Source of the DNA: Phyto melanocephala
Taxonomy: Eukaryota > Arthropoda > Insecta > Diptera > Rhinophoridae
Direction of reading: 5' to 3'
Length of the DNA stretch: 64,000 nucleotides
NCBI GenBank assembly: GCA_941918925.1
Contig: OW799234.1
Location: 45,600,412-45,664,411, forward strand
In this document: positions 21,722 to 34,793 of the stretch, piece by piece
How the letters are laid out: each line of letters starts with the position of its first letter
Numbering within the stretch: position 1 is the first letter of the stretch
Made by a program: the position numbers and the translations under genes
Notes under the pieces: model-generated
The model's database searches: none
Told to the model about the DNA's origin: nothing
Seen by the model: only the letters and a program-made list of their open reading frames with translations

Positions 21722-23748
21722 TTTTACCCAGTTTAATTACCTAACAACAAAATTTTCAAAGGAATGAATAAAAATTGATTTATAAAAATTTCTAATCAAA
21801 TTTTTTGTCTGTTTAGGGTTTATATTACGGTACTATTTATTAATAATTGAATGAAAAAAAAACAAATTGCTTTAATTATTCTTAAATAATTAGCAAAATT
21901 TTCGAGAAGAAAATAAAGATTTTTGGCAAATTGCAAAATACGTATGATTCGAAGTAATCTAAATGCTAGCAAGCACAACATATAATTTTTTGTACAAGAA
22001 ACTCACGCTTAATACACAATCAACTTGGTCGAAAACTCTCAACGTTGTCAGGAGGTTTAGGTAAATCAGCAAACAAAACTAGAAGATACCAGTTAACTCT
22101 AATATCCGATGAAAATCGAACAACCATTCAAGCAACTCTGTGGTATGGCAATATCACCCAGATTCAAGGATGATCATCAGTCACTTAAGCGTTCACTAGT
22201 AACCAGAGCTACAAATTGGCCTCCGAAGAGACATCACAATAAATCATTATGGTAAAATATATGGACTCTCGTCAGCATTAAGCTAAAATTCTCCAATTGT
22301 TTGTTGTCTCTGTGCTTTGTAATTTACAACAATTTAGAATTATATAAAAAAAACAGTAACTAACACATATTTCGATTACTATTATTTTTAATCTATTTTC
22401 GCTTAACCGAATTTGACTTTAAATTAATTTATCTAGCGGATTTTGAATGTTAATATTTATAAGAATTTTCTTTTTTATATTGTACGTTATTTTTTCTTAA
22501 AGCCTATTATGTGTAAATAACACTTTAAATATAAATTGCAACAAAACAATATACAAATTTAAAAATTCTTAAAAAAAAAATTTGTCATCTACTGGCATCC
22601 CTAAAAATAAACAACACTCAATTAAATGCCGTCAAATCCACTCATCTTATTAAAAAAGCACTCAATTAACTAGTAATGCGCTCATTGGTAAAACAAACTG
22701 GCACTCAGTTGTAATTTGTGTTTCGTTGTGAGAATATCGTAGACGGGTGGATGGCGGCAGATGGTTAAATAGTATTTCATGTTTTTCTTTCAAACAAACT
22801 ATCTTTTAACAACAAAAGTGTTAAGAAAATGTACACAAAATCTATAAATATGTATGTAATGGTGTTTAAATGAAAGTAAACAAATTATTTAATAATTATA
22901 AATAAAACGAGTGTTCTAATGTCTGGTAGAAAGAAAAAAATAAAGTTAAAAGAAGAAGAGGAATGTGCATTAGTTTTAAATTATTGTGTCACTACACTAA
23001 CAACAACCACAAGAAAAGTTGTTTAACCACTTTTAGTAAACAACAAACCAACCGTTTCAACAGAAAAATGTTAAAATAGAAAAACAACAAAAAAAAAAAA
23101 AAAATAAAGTTGAAGATACAAACAAAGCATACTAAGAAAATATTTAATTAAGTACGTACCTAGTAGGTACTTTACCTATCTATGTACATACATACATACA
23201 AACATGCATACATACGTATGCGTGTACATATTAAATTGTAGTTTTGTGAGAAAATTATTAAAATTTCCGAAATTTGTGGCAATTAAGAAGTAATTTATTT
23301 AGAAAATTTCTTTATAAATAGGTACATATGTACCTATAAGATATAATAATAAAATAAACCACAGTACATATATGCATTTCAATTTGTACCTACTCCTATT
23401 GTTAATTCTTCTTTACCACGATTCTTGGTACAAGTAGTTAGCTGTAAGAAAATTAAAAAAATTTAGAATTGAGCGCGAAGCAGGTGCGTTTTTAGAGAGA
23501 GAAAGAATGAGCGTCTAAAAAGATCGTTATTTTAACTCTTTTACTCAAAATAGTTATGGTTTGATCTCATCTAGCCAAATGGCATATGGCATAATATAAA
23601 AATAAAAATCATAAAAATCCTAAAATTTTTATTAAAATAATAAAGATTTGTGTACCTATATTTGTGTGAGTTTTAAATACAGATTTATGTATGTCTGTAC
23701 AATAATATCCTCGTTTTATTAACAAACATATCTACATAACAACAAATT
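21722..23748 (+). other. Unassigned stretch; may hold 5' UTR of the next exon
   Basis: No coding region seen. Contains an A-rich block at about 23085-23105. If the exon at 23749 is real, its promoter and 5' UTR lie here. A tcagttg initiator-like motif at about 22697 was noted but has no well-placed partner element. Confidence 0.5.
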
Positions 23749-23911
23749 ATGGAGGAACTTGAAAGGCGATTTATAAACAAATTCTTCTTAAGCTGCCATA
23801 ATTGCAAATTTACAAAAATGCTGCCCCTGAATACAAACACAAAGATTAATTTTTGGATTATTTTAATAATCTTTGCGGTGCTGCTGCAATTGGACAGCTG
23901 TCATTCTTTAG
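23749..23911 (+). CDS. Candidate first coding exon of a secreted or membrane protein
   Basis: Two in-frame ATGs, at 23749 and 23818. From the second the protein begins MLPLNTNTKINFWIILIIFA then VLLQLDSCHSL, a textbook signal peptide: short polar start, about 14 hydrophobic residues, then small/polar residues. The frame stays open to G|gtaagtaag at 23911/23912, a perfect splice donor, in phase 1. The first ATG would add MEELERRFINKFFLSCHNCK ahead of it, hiding the signal, so 23818 is the likelier start. No second exon was identified downstream, so the product is unknown. If correct, a very long first intron follows, as in many fly receptor and adhesion genes. This is a composition- and motif-based call without homology. 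Confidence 0.5.
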
Positions 23912-24944
23912 GTAAGTAAGTAAATGCAATTCAAATTTGTTTTTTGTTCTAGGTATACATGTACATATTTACCTACTTATGTATGTATGTAGTAGCAATT
24001 GTAAATATGATACTAGTAGTAGAAAACTAGTATCTGATTCCTAAATTTCTCGGAAATCTAACAAATTCATTTAAATTTTTATTGGATTTTACGTTCTCAT
24101 GGTGTGATTAATAAAACGATCTTGAAATAATTAGAGTTGCCAGATTTAGCTAGACACATAGATACATTTAGCTGTGCATTAGCGTATTTGCCTAGTACTC
24201 AATAGTGCAAACGTTATTTTTGGCGCCTTTTTTAAAATATAAATGCATATATAAAAAAATTATTAAAAAAAAAAAAATATTACAAACAATCCTGTGTATT
24301 CATTATCAGTTTTAAATCTATCGAGGTTACTGGGAATCAATCAAAAAGTAATCATTAATGCGTATCTTTCAATTTTTTATTTTTTGTATGATGAAAGCTT
24401 TACCTAAATAAGAGCGTTAAGCTTAATGGGTTAACATTTTTCATGTGTTTTATTGTTGTAACAAAAACAAAACATATGCAAAACTCCAACGCTTGACATG
24501 GCCGCTCTTATTCAGGCATGGGTGTAAGGCTTTACTTAGTATGAGCTAATATGCAGTTTTGCCTGAATTTAAGGAACGAAATTTTTCATTTATCTCTACG
24601 CGGAAGAAAAAAAATATGTGGATGTACAAAAAAATAAGAAACACCAACAATTTCTGAACTACATTAACAATTGTCAAAATATTATTTTTATTCGAGTTTA
24701 GGAAAAAGCCTCTAAAAGATGATTTCACACACACGGATAGGCATACAGGCAGACGGACATTGCTTAAACGACTCTCCAAGTAATAAGCTTTCAAAAAATA
24801 TATAAGAAAATATTGTGGAAATTGCAAGCGAAATAACAAAGATATGTATCGATGGTATGCGATATACAATATAATAAATACAGTAATAATACTTTCGCCT
24901 AAAATGAAAAACTTTCAAAAGTACGCGTTTTATTTCTAATAAAC
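23912..24944. other. Unassigned AT-rich stretch, possibly intronic
   Basis: No gene recognised. A decayed hairpin-repeat-like block with 'acacacacggataggcatac' and an agacggacat motif at 24725-24850 may be an old copy of the hairpin-ended family. Confidence 0.5.
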
Positions 24945-25503
24945 CATGCAATTTTTTTGCTTATACGAACCCGTTTAAAGCGAACTTTCGGTTATAATTA
25001 ACTTTATTTGCAATCAAAACTTGTTTACTTTTCGGTTAAAACGAACCAAAAAGTGATGCTATGAACGAAAAATATATTTTTGCACTGGCAGTGTTGTTTT
25101 TCCAAAGTTCTCGATTCCGGGAATTTCTCCAAGTTTAATGTTTTTTTGTGCAAAGACGATGTGCAGACTGCAGTTGAAAATTGCAAAGTTACAAGATGGA
25201 CGTAGTACAAAATAAAAAACAAAAAAAATGTTTTTTTTTAAAGCGAAACATGAAATAATAAAACGCTTACAACAAGGTGTAAAACAATAGTAAATATGCC
25301 AAGAATTAGGCCTCAGCAAGTCAACAATTGCTACAATTTGTAAAAATAAGGAATTGGCCCAAACTAATTTTGAGCAGGAGTTTCACATGCATGTGCACTT
25401 ATATAAATGGGTTTTTTCAAGTCTTCATGTATAGCGAACTTCGTTGAAAACGAACCATTTCGCCCAGTCCCTTCAAGTTCGCTATACGCGAAAAGTACTG
25501 TAT
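24945..25503 (+). mobile_element. Pogo/Tigger-type element relic
   Basis: Between 25240 and 25370 the plus strand reads KHEIIKRLQQGVKQ, two stop codons, then ICQELGLSKSTIATICKNKE, the CENP-B-type N-terminal helix-turn-helix of pogo/Tigger transposases. Flanks carry gcgaac/gttcgc motifs (cgtttaaagcgaactttcgg on the left, caagttcgctatacgcgaaa on the right), and the right end finishes gtactgta, fitting a TACAGTAC terminus at TA. The left terminus is poorly preserved and the catalytic domain is deleted. Confidence 0.7.
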
Positions 25504-26329
25504 ATATAAATATGTTTTAAAGAATATCACGATTTTTTTTAATCAAAATTAAAGGTTAAAGAATTTTAAATGATAATTAAAAAGCATTTCACACAAAAAT
25601 ATTAGTAAATCAGTTACGATTTTTTATGCAGTTGTACAGTCTTTTAAATAACTAATGGTTATGCATGTCTGAACCCCCTTGAAGGTCTTGTGGTTATTTT
25701 TATTCCTTAAAACTACAAACACCATTATGCAATGTACGCTTACTTGTTTTTTTTTTGTTCTGACAATCGTCCATCCCCATAGCTATCAGCTTTGTTATTT
25801 TCAAATATAACGGGTGCTTTTTTGCAGGGGAGTTCAAAATTTTTTTTTACTTTAGCTTTTTTTTTTTGCGCTTTCATTTATAATTTATTAAATATTTTTT
25901 CAACAATTTGTTTTGAAAATAAGTTATAGCTTGTGAAATAAATACAGGAAACTTACAAGTTTTAGTAGTAGCAATAAATTGGCTACCAAAAATATGTATT
26001 TTGTGTGCATAGGTCAAGGATTTTAATGAAGCGTAATACCCTACGAGGCAAAGAATTCGAATTGCCCATTGGCGTAATAACACTAAACTATAGAAAATGT
26101 AATCTCCTTGTGCAGAGTGCCGGGCAATTGCAGAGGCGGTCTCATCATCCAAATCTCAAAACCGGCACATAACTACATACTTTCGAACTGCCAGTTTTAC
26201 TTAAATGGTTTCTGAGATTGCAATGCTTAGTCAGAAAACCTGTTAATACCCTTAGGCTCAGGGAGGGACGTCCACTATGTTTGGCCCTTGAGAGGAACAC
26301 AAACCTTTTTTTTATTTAGGTAAAATAAT
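25504..26329. other. Unassigned stretch
   Basis: Nothing supportable. The open frame at 25874-26152 on the minus strand has no recognisable motif. Confidence 0.5.
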
Positions 26330-26853
26330 GCTATAAACACATAGACGACAGCAGACTGCAAGCAGCAATATGTCAAAAATAAAATCCATGTGTTTAAATG
26401 AAAACGATTATTTTGACGGCAGCACAGCAGCACGACTGCACAACAGCATTTGCTGCTGCTGCCAACTTAGGCTATTTTCTATTTTGACGGGCAGCAAGAA
26501 ACAAATATAGTGTTGCCATTATATATATTAAATTGGAAAAAAAGAACAAAAACTTATTTTTGATATTAAACATAAAAGAACATTACAAAAATACAATAAA
26601 GAAATAAATTTATGTGATTTTATAGCTTTTCGTGATATTATTACATATTTTTATCAATAACTTTAATTTTATTCATTATAAAATATATATGCGGCATCCC
26701 TGAAATTTGTATTGGTAAAATACACATCAGCTGATTATTATGTTGTGGCTGTCTTCAAAATAATTATGAAGCTGACTTCAGAGCAGCATTTGTAGTTGGC
26801 AGCATTTGAAGCCGTGAAGTTGTGAAGTCTGCTGGCGTCTATGTGTTTAGAGC
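26330..26853. mobile_element. TIR element with gctataaacacatagacg ends, CAG-rich interior
   Basis: The left end (gctataaacacatagacgac then agcagact) and the inverted right end (agtctgctggcgtctatgtg then tttagagc) match over about 27 bp with few differences. The interior has CAG/CTG-rich patches (cagcacagcagcacgactgc, tttgctgctgctgcca). No coding and no clear target duplication. Confidence 0.7.
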
Positions 26854-28222
26854 TTAAGATATTATTAAAATTTTTCAGTGTCTGATGTAAGCTTTCTTCC
26901 TTTCACTTTTATATCATTTGACAAATTTCTACATTAGTAGTTGAAGAAATGGTAAAAAATTATTATTATACATACATACATACATACATATTTTTTTTAT
27001 ATTTTCTATAATTTTTCAGGTTATGTTGACACAATCCATTATATGAATATTTCCTTTTTTCGAAGCACAGGTTTCTAATATGCTTGTTAAAATGACTATA
27101 CAACCACAATTATATTGCAACACTATATACAAAATACCGGAAGCTTATAAATAATACAATAAAGTGTTTTTATAACGTAGTCAAATTTGAAAATATCCCA
27201 ACTATATGGCGGTAAATATTTAAAAAGGATACATGCATCTTCTAAAGTTAATATACATAAATAAAGTATTGAAGTAAAATGATAGTCAGGCATCTCTATT
27301 TTGTTTTAAATATTTTTTTTCTGCCAACTGCTAACTGAGCATTTCAGTTCTCTTATTAAAAATTCAGACAAAGGGATTGATATAAAATATTTTGCACGTC
27401 TTTCTTTATTTTTTTTTCACTGAAAATGTGAAGATACATATTATATTCTGCTTATTATGCATATTTCTGTTTTCCAGTCTACATAACTATATGTAGTTTA
27501 ATTTTCTTTGTTTTCTACAATCAAGCAATTATCCAAGTAAAAATATATTAATGTAAACATAATTTTATTGACGATTTATCGCATGTGTGAAAAATAAAAC
27601 ACCTACAATTATTTGTTTACGTATTAATAACAAAAAAAAAAACGAATTTTAGATTATAATACAGTTGCACTTCTTTAACTTGAACTTCTCTAAGTTAAAG
27701 AAAACATCATAGCAATAGCAGTATTGAGGCAAATTTCTTTAGTCTTTATATCTAGTTATCACGAAAATTCTCTAAAACTTGAAAAGAATACACAAATACA
27801 TCTTGATAAATGTTTAATTTTATCAATTATTAACTGCTGTATTTTTAAATAATCGAGAAATTATTGACTATTGTAAAAAATCAATCAACCAAAAATTACT
27901 CATTCATAAATTAATTATATAACCGACTTACCAGCAATACTTAAGCAGAAAATGGAATTAAGTAATTAACATTAGTAACATTTGGTTAATTGATATTTTT
28001 AAAAGGCAACAGTTTTACATTTTAATCGAGAACCGGAAAGAGTTTTTTATATTTTTTTTGTAATACAAATATCTATCATAGAAGTAAAAAAAAAATATTA
28101 TACATAGAAAGACGACAAATAGTGTATACAAGGCCTCTTGAGGATCTTTTTCTTAATGTTTGCTTAAAAGTTAACAGATATGGTATGTATGTATACATAT
28201 ATACATCGATAGAATATTGTTC
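26854..28222. other. Unassigned AT-rich stretch
   Basis: No gene or element recognised. Confidence 0.6.
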
Positions 28223-28231
28223 AATTTAAAT

Positions 28232-28685
28232 ACACATTTATTCATCAGATAGTCTTAATTCGTCAGCTGAATATTTTATTCTTTATTTATTTTAAGCTTC
28301 AGCTGTCAAAGTCTATATATAAAAAAACAAATTTCTCCCTTCTCTCTTCTTATTGCTAACGTCAAACTTCATATCGTCGCTGCTCTAACAAATTCAGTTA
28401 TGTGTTTTTACTGAGTTTTCAGGAGAGCCAAAAATGCATTTTATTTTGTTACTTTACAGTATTACACTTACACTTACGCCTACTGACTATTGTTTATTTT
28501 AGAACAAATCAAGATATCCTTTAACGGTTTGGTGAATAGATAGATGTACGATCAATAATGTTTCAAAATAGAGCAATAAAAATTGTTACTAACCGATTAT
28601 GTCAGAGCAGCGATGATATATAAAAAATATATATAAAAAAAAATTCTCTCCGAACAGTCATTACCTGATGCGTAAATATGCCTCG
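28232..28685. mobile_element. MULE-like MITE with 9-bp target duplication, internally expanded
   Basis: Ends resemble 36258-36465: left tttattcatcagatagtctt and cgtcagctga, right ttacctgatgcgtaaatatg. AATTTAAAT lies outside both ends (28223-28231 and 28686-28694), a perfect 9-bp duplication. About 250 extra bases sit inside, bounded by an inverted repeat (atatcgtcgctgctct and agagcagcgatgatat), so a second element may be nested at about 28371-28622. Confidence 0.8.
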
Positions 28686-28694
28686 AATTTAAAT

Positions 28695-30172
28695 ATTGTT
28701 AATCGGAAATTTGTATATGAATTGTGTACTTTATCAATCAACCATCTCTTAATATAAAATTTTCAATAAAATATCTATTTATGGTCTAAGTAAGAAGAAG
28801 GTTAGAAATCTCTGCCTTAACAATAGAATGTGATCAAAATTTACAACAACAACAAAAGGTAAGGAAAAATGTTTATTTTTAATGTAAAACATTTAAAAAA
28901 GCACGTGCATCGTCAATGAATTTTGTTTATATAATTTTTTCCATTGATTTGTCCGTTAATTGTTATTTTCGATTTTTTGCTTGTCCGTGTATGTGTTAAC
29001 CGGGTTCTTAAGTTTTATTGAGTGTCAGCAATTTTGTAAAATTAAATTTGTTTACAATTTAATTTGAAATTCATTGGCATTTCGATTTTTTTTTACTTAA
29101 AATGTTTGTGATTTTTTTTTGTTAATTTTTTAATAGTAAAATTCTTTAAATATTAAGAGAGTAATTCTTGATTAATAAAAATTGCCGGCGAAATTTTTAT
29201 TTTACAAACCAACACACAGACAATTTGATTTTTTTTCTCGAATTGGTAAATTGCACAGACAACAGAGTGTTACAATTTGTTAACTTATTTATTATTTGTT
29301 ATGCCTAAATGTCAGTATTCTGTTTCTATCTGTGCATTCAGGATAAAATCAAATAAATGTAATAAAGAACCCTGGATATAGCAAGTGTTCATTTATTTTG
29401 TTCTAACTGAAAAATAAGAGAAAAAACAATTTAAACAAAAAATTCTATAATTTAAATTTCGTTTAAACAGTAAGGTGATAGTTGGATGAAGGGGTGCCAG
29501 AAGTACTGTCTTGAGCAGGTCAAATGTGCTGTTTTGTACGGTTTTTAGTTGGAATCCCGCCTGAACACAGGCTGTTCCCGAAATCCATAATAAGGTGTAT
29601 CAGTCCAAGACGAATTGACTATAAGGTGGTGGTTAATCTACAATATAACAATATAAAAAAACAACAGAAATTGGTTTGACGATTTTCTTAAAACATGAAC
29701 AGCTTAGAATGAAGTAGAAAAATTAATCACATTTTTCTAAAAACGTATAAAATTTACCACTTTCATTGCCACCACAGACTTGGTTCATTGGTTTGGTTTT
29801 TTGCACCAATTAAGCCTTGACACTGAAAAATGCGTACAAAAATTCGCTATCTATACGTAATAACTGTTAAAAAAACTTGTCCACTTGTAATAAAAAGGGG
29901 GAAATTTGAATCCGACACTAATGTTGGGATAACCAGATAGATAGTCTTGAGTTGACTTGAATAGTTATGTTTGCCTTAAAAATTGTGCTATTTTTTTCTT
30001 ATTGGTAATGTTTTTTTGACATGGTTATACTGTTGTTCCGAATTTCAAAACTGACTACTCTATTTCCATCAGAAATTGGTAATGATGAAAAATAAGTAAA
30101 TGCTCATATTATTTTCTTATTATCGCAATGAAAATATCGCCTTAAATTTTTTTTTTTTGCATAATCTAGCTA
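28695..30172. other. Unassigned stretch
   Basis: No gene recognised. 29460-29660 is slightly less AT-rich (for example 'ggaatcccgcctgaacacag') but gives no long frame or known repeat. Confidence 0.55.
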
Positions 30173-30448
30173 GTGTAATGGATTTTTTTTGACCTATAGA
30201 AATTCAAATAGTGATAACTGTAAAATTAGCTGTCACACTAATAAATCATTATGAAAAGACTTGCACCAGAACAACGATTACAAAGCGTATAGGATGACAT
30301 ACATAAGGCACATTCGCGGAGGTCATATGCCAGAAATTATTTTTAAATATTAAAAACCATACAACGTGAAAGCTTATAAAGCCAAAAATATTGACATTCC
30401 ATTGAATGTGTTGTGTTTTATTCTATACCTCTAAAAAAACACTTTACA
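30173..30448 (+). mobile_element. Mariner-derived MITE fusing transposase start and end
   Basis: Inverted ends (gtgtaatggattttttttga and, inverted, ctatacctctaaaaaaacac) enclose 276 bp. It keeps ATG and MKRLAPEQRLQSV, the first 13 residues of a mariner transposase, joined to HIRGGHMPEIIFKY and a stop, the last residues. Everything between has been deleted, producing a transmissible miniature element. Confidence 0.8.
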
Positions 30449-32113
30449 TAAGTTGTATTAATTTTTTTTTTTAAATTAATATACCTTGCGATGTTTTTTT
30501 TTGTCAGTTACTGACATCATTAAATGTTAATTTATTTTATAATCAAGTGCAAAAATATATATTTACATAAAAAGACAAACTATTAAACATCAATTAAAAT
30601 TGTTGTTCATTTAAAATCATTAACCGCTACAAATTTCAAACCTTAAATAAAATATTATCTTTCCGCACTTTCGTGGGCGCTTGCCTAGTTTAACCATAAC
30701 TGAACCATGGGCAACAATTAGAAACAATCATTACCTCCTAACTCATTACTAACTACAAATTTAGAATTGTTGTGGTTTGGATTGGAAACTTTTTATTGTT
30801 GTAATCATAACTCAACGGGCAGCTTTTTCTTTAATTGTTTGTTTTTAATTGCAAAACCCGTTAGTTAGTGAGTCTTTTTATAAAATTTTAATAGTTTCCT
30901 TTTTTAATTAATAAACATATTTTTCAATTTATGGTTTTATTGTGTTGTATTGCATTTTCAAAAAACAGTTTAAAATTAATGATTTAAATTCAATACATAA
31001 GTATGTATGTGCGCCACCTATTTATGTTCATAAGTCCGAAGTCTAATGTAAATCAAATATTAATTTAGCGGCTTTAGTTATTATTGTTATTATTATAAAC
31101 TCTAGAAATGTTTTGCATGTGTACGTGTATTGTATTTTAAATTGTTTTGTTATTAATTATTGGCAAGAATTTATGTGTGTTATGTGTGTGGATTTCATTT
31201 ACCTACGTTACGTACATGTAACATACATACTTATACACCTCTCGTACCACTATTTTTAGAACTCACACCCAAACTTAGGCAGCAGCAAAAGCTATCAAGG
31301 CTTTTTATTTCAAACCTTCTGAAAAGCGAATTTACGTATTATTTTAGGTTTGCAGTCTCAATCTAACCTGCCTGCCTTAAAAGCCTTCTTGAAAGCTTTT
31401 GAACTCCCTTTTAAAGATCGGACAGTCATTATCATTATCTTTTTTATTGTTTGTATTTTTGAAAACAACAAAAAATAATAAAACCGTTATCGAAACCGGA
31501 TAAAATTTAAAAAAAACCTTAATATAAAAAAAAGCTAAAAAACAAAAATTAAAGAAAAAAAAAAAAAACATGGAAAAATAAACAAGAATTCATTTAGTTT
31601 TGTTTAAAATTTCTAAAGAGTAAGTTTAATAGCGCTAAGCTTAAAGCTGTAAGAAAACAAATTGAAAATGTATAAAGTGTTTAATGAAAATAGAAATAGC
31701 AAAAATTTTAAAGTCCTTGCGTTTGCTAAGTAAGGCCTTTTTTAAGGCCAACTTACCCCTTCTTTATACAACTGGGAATGCATTTTTTTTTGTATTAATG
31801 TATGCTACAAATTGAGTTGCATACAAGCGCATATATTTAGAATTATCTAACTACATATAAGTTATTTTTAGATAATTTAAAATGACCAAACTTTGCGGCA
31901 ATTTTTCATACATAATTACATACATATTTTTATTATACCCTTTACCCGTTATGGCAAGGGCATACATTGTTTTGTCCTGCCGTTTGTAATTTCTAGAATA
32001 CATATTTCCGATCCGATGTATATATTTTCAGAAGCCTTATGAATATGAAATCGATTATGTCAGCGCAGTTTTTTAGTGTTTTTAAAAACATCGTAAACAT
32101 GTTTACTTTACTA
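30449..32113. other. Unassigned AT-rich stretch
   Basis: No gene or element recognised. 30660-30860 has several aacc/ggtt motifs but no frame. Confidence 0.55.
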
Positions 32114-32324
32114 GATTCATATCACCCCTTTCTGACTAGGCAAGTCACTTGCTCAAGTTAGTTTTTTATTTTCTTTTATTTTTCTTTGAACTTGCTTTTA
32201 CGTTCAGACTCAGCAATTGACTTGCCCAAGTTTCGTTCTCTTTTACTTATTATACTCTTCACACAGTGAAAAAGGGTATATATAGGTTTGTCATTCCGTT
32301 TGAAATTTCTACAATTATCAATTA

Positions 32325-32834
32325 CACTGCTCTGCAAAAAATAATTTTTTGTCTTCCCATTTAATAAAACTATGTGGACTATATGGATTTTGACGCGCTG
32401 AACTCAAATCCGTTGTCGGTTTTTTCCATCAGATCGGGATTTTTTTTATGGGCGTGGCAAATTTTTCCCCCTAAATTAGTCAGGTACGGAGACTTATTTT
32501 CTCCTAACTCGAGAACCAGTCATCCAATTTTCAAAAATAAAACACCGAAAAATGTGTAATGAAATTGTATTTATTTTAGTGGAATAAAATTTTTCTCTAT
32601 CTCTTATCGCTTTGGAGTTATTTAGAAATTAATGGAGAAAAAAATTTTTTTCTTGCAAAATTCGTAATATTTTTCAATTTAAAAATGGAATTAAGAAAAA
32701 TATAAGGCAAATATTCAACATTTTAATTTTTTCTGAGAGATACTTGTCTTAGAAATAAAAAAAAGCCATAAACCATAAAAATCGGTTAAAAAATGTGTAT
32801 TTTATTGTTAATTTACCGCAGGTACACAATATTG
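32325..32834. repeat. Left terminal inverted repeat of copy A
   Basis: Matches the inverse of 34794-35275. Shared landmarks are 'cgcgctgaactcaaatccgt', 'cgggattttttttatgggcg', 'aattcgtaatatttttcaat' and 'aatttaccgcaggtac'. Confidence 0.9.
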
Positions 32835-33148
32835 ACCAAATATGTGTAATGCAGCAAACAAGGTCAGAGTGGGCGCACTAAAGCGCCTTGTAGTATAAAT
32901 AAATGGCAACTTTTAACTTCTATCTATTTTCGTACAACAAAAACAAATACAAGCAAACAAATTTTCCAAATTGTAATTTTGTAGCAACTCCTCGCATAAA
33001 GCACCCACCCTGTCGTCACCCGTAGATAACTTCAGATTACAATAAAAAATCAAAATATTTACAGGGTATTTTACTTAAAATAACACAAAAATGTTGTTAA
33101 TAATTATTAATTTTTATTTAGGAAACATTGTTAAAATAAAAAAGTAGC

Positions 33149-34465
33149 TTAAGCTGCCCATGCCCTTTTGTCCACATCATTCAATTTCGTCCTGAAGACC
33201 TCGTCCTTCATAAGCTGTCGTATTTGTGGACCTACAAATATGACTTCTTTTACTTTAGCACCTCTGATTCTAGGAAATTTGCTCTTAATGTATAGAAAGG
33301 CTTCACCATCCTTGTTTATTGCTTTGACAAAATTTTTCATTAGGCCTAGCTTTATATGAAGAGAAGAGTTTGTTCCTTTTGTGTTAAAGGCTCTTCTGCT
33401 ACAATTTACTCCTGGAATACAATTTACTCTTTTTGGTCAAATTTTAACATTGTAGTGTTTTTCTTTTGCGCGGCTATCCCATTTACATAAGAAGCAATAA
33501 AACTTAGAATATCCACTTTGCAATCCATTTAACATTGCTACGACTTTCAAATCTACACATACGTTCAATGAGTAATGTGAATATTTAATTTTTTGTAGTA
33601 TCATCTTCATGCTACAATAGTTTTCTTTCATATTTCTTGCATACGCGAGTGGGACCAATGGAAATTTGTTGCCATTGTGAAGTAAAACGGCTTTCAAAAT
33701 TGTCTTGGATGAATCAATAAAAAGCCGCCAATCCACAGATTTATGACTGAAACACAGTTGTCGCAAAAGTCCATCAGCATTATCACAAAATACCAAATAA
33801 CTGAAATACCAAATACTGAAATAACTCAAAAAAGGTTGTTCTTTATTTCGAAAGTAAGAGACGTTAACGTCCGTTTGCACCAAACTCCATTCTTTTCATT
33901 GGGATGCAAGAAGCTCAGACTTGGTTTTTTTAAAGCCTTGATTTACAAACTAAGTTATTCATATCAGTTTAATTCGGAAAATACGAAGAAACACCCATGC
34001 TGGCGTAAGTGGATTCAGTTGCTGCAGAAAGCCCATCTTCTTCATCGTCTGTAGGAGGCAATGGAGGTAAAAATTTACTTGTAAACTGGAAAACTGGTCG
34101 TTTGACGTATGAAGTATTTGGATATGTAACTTTATTTTTGGTTTTTTTGGTAAGCCCACGTGCTTTAGTATGGCAAAAGTATCAATCATTTTGATGATTT
34201 TGTGGTTCACTCCAAATCGCTGGCTTCATAAACGGCTTCATAAAGACTTATGACTTCCATTTAACCAACCTCTTAAAGACTTACTACAGCTACTACAACA
34301 TATTTTCGGCAGCCAATTTTTATCTCTATCATCGATAGGAAACCCAAAATAACGGCAATAAGCATCTTTAACCGTGGAAGATATTGTCTCCCGTTGAGAA
34401 CTTAAAGTTAGATCGCCACATACGTAACAAAATAAATTTGGAGATTTATTACAAATCCTTGACAT
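33149..34465 (-). pseudogene. Transposase-like protein of copy A, frameshifted and truncated
   Basis: The start at 34465 gives MSRICNKSPNLFCYVCGDLT, a CxxC finger, then a second Cys pair (WLPKICCSSCSKSL). After a deletion and frame changes a short segment reads SYPNTSYVKRPVFQFTSKFL. From 33883 the core reads DVNVSYFRNKEQPFLSYFS, VDWRLFIDSSKTILKAVLLH, VDLKVVAMLNGLQSGYSKFY and CFLCKWDSR. After another frameshift it reads LHIKLGLMKNFVKAINKDGE and FPRIRGAKVKE, with a stop at 33149 after RAWAA. The C-terminal SDEHGERFH block of the family is missing. Shared DWRLFIDSSK, DLKVVA, CxxCxWxxR and LHIKLG show homology to the protein at 53832-55526. The element could move only with a functional relative's enzyme. 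Confidence 0.85.
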
Positions 34466-34793
34466 TTTGTAATATGAAAGCGTTTGTGGATTCTTTAATT
34501 GCTTTATTTCTTTACACAATAACAAAGTACACTATAAGATCTATTTACTGTTGCCGATTTTAAGCGCACGATATTCAAACTAAAAGTGACTTACATATTG
34601 CCCATTAGCTTCTATATCTACAATAAATACCAAAATCTACCCTAATTTTCTTAATTTGAAATCACAGGTAATAAAAAAATACTGTTACAAATATTAATTC
34701 CAAGAACTATGTAAAATACCCTTGTACTTTAGTTCCATTACCTGCTCACCTAACGAAATGTTACATATATCATATGTACGGCTGGTTGCATTA

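Noticed and set aside
22697..22740. Initiator-like tcagttg with a downstream agacgg motif as a core promoter
   Set aside because: The downstream motif is about 7 bases off the required spacing and no TATA box is placed properly.
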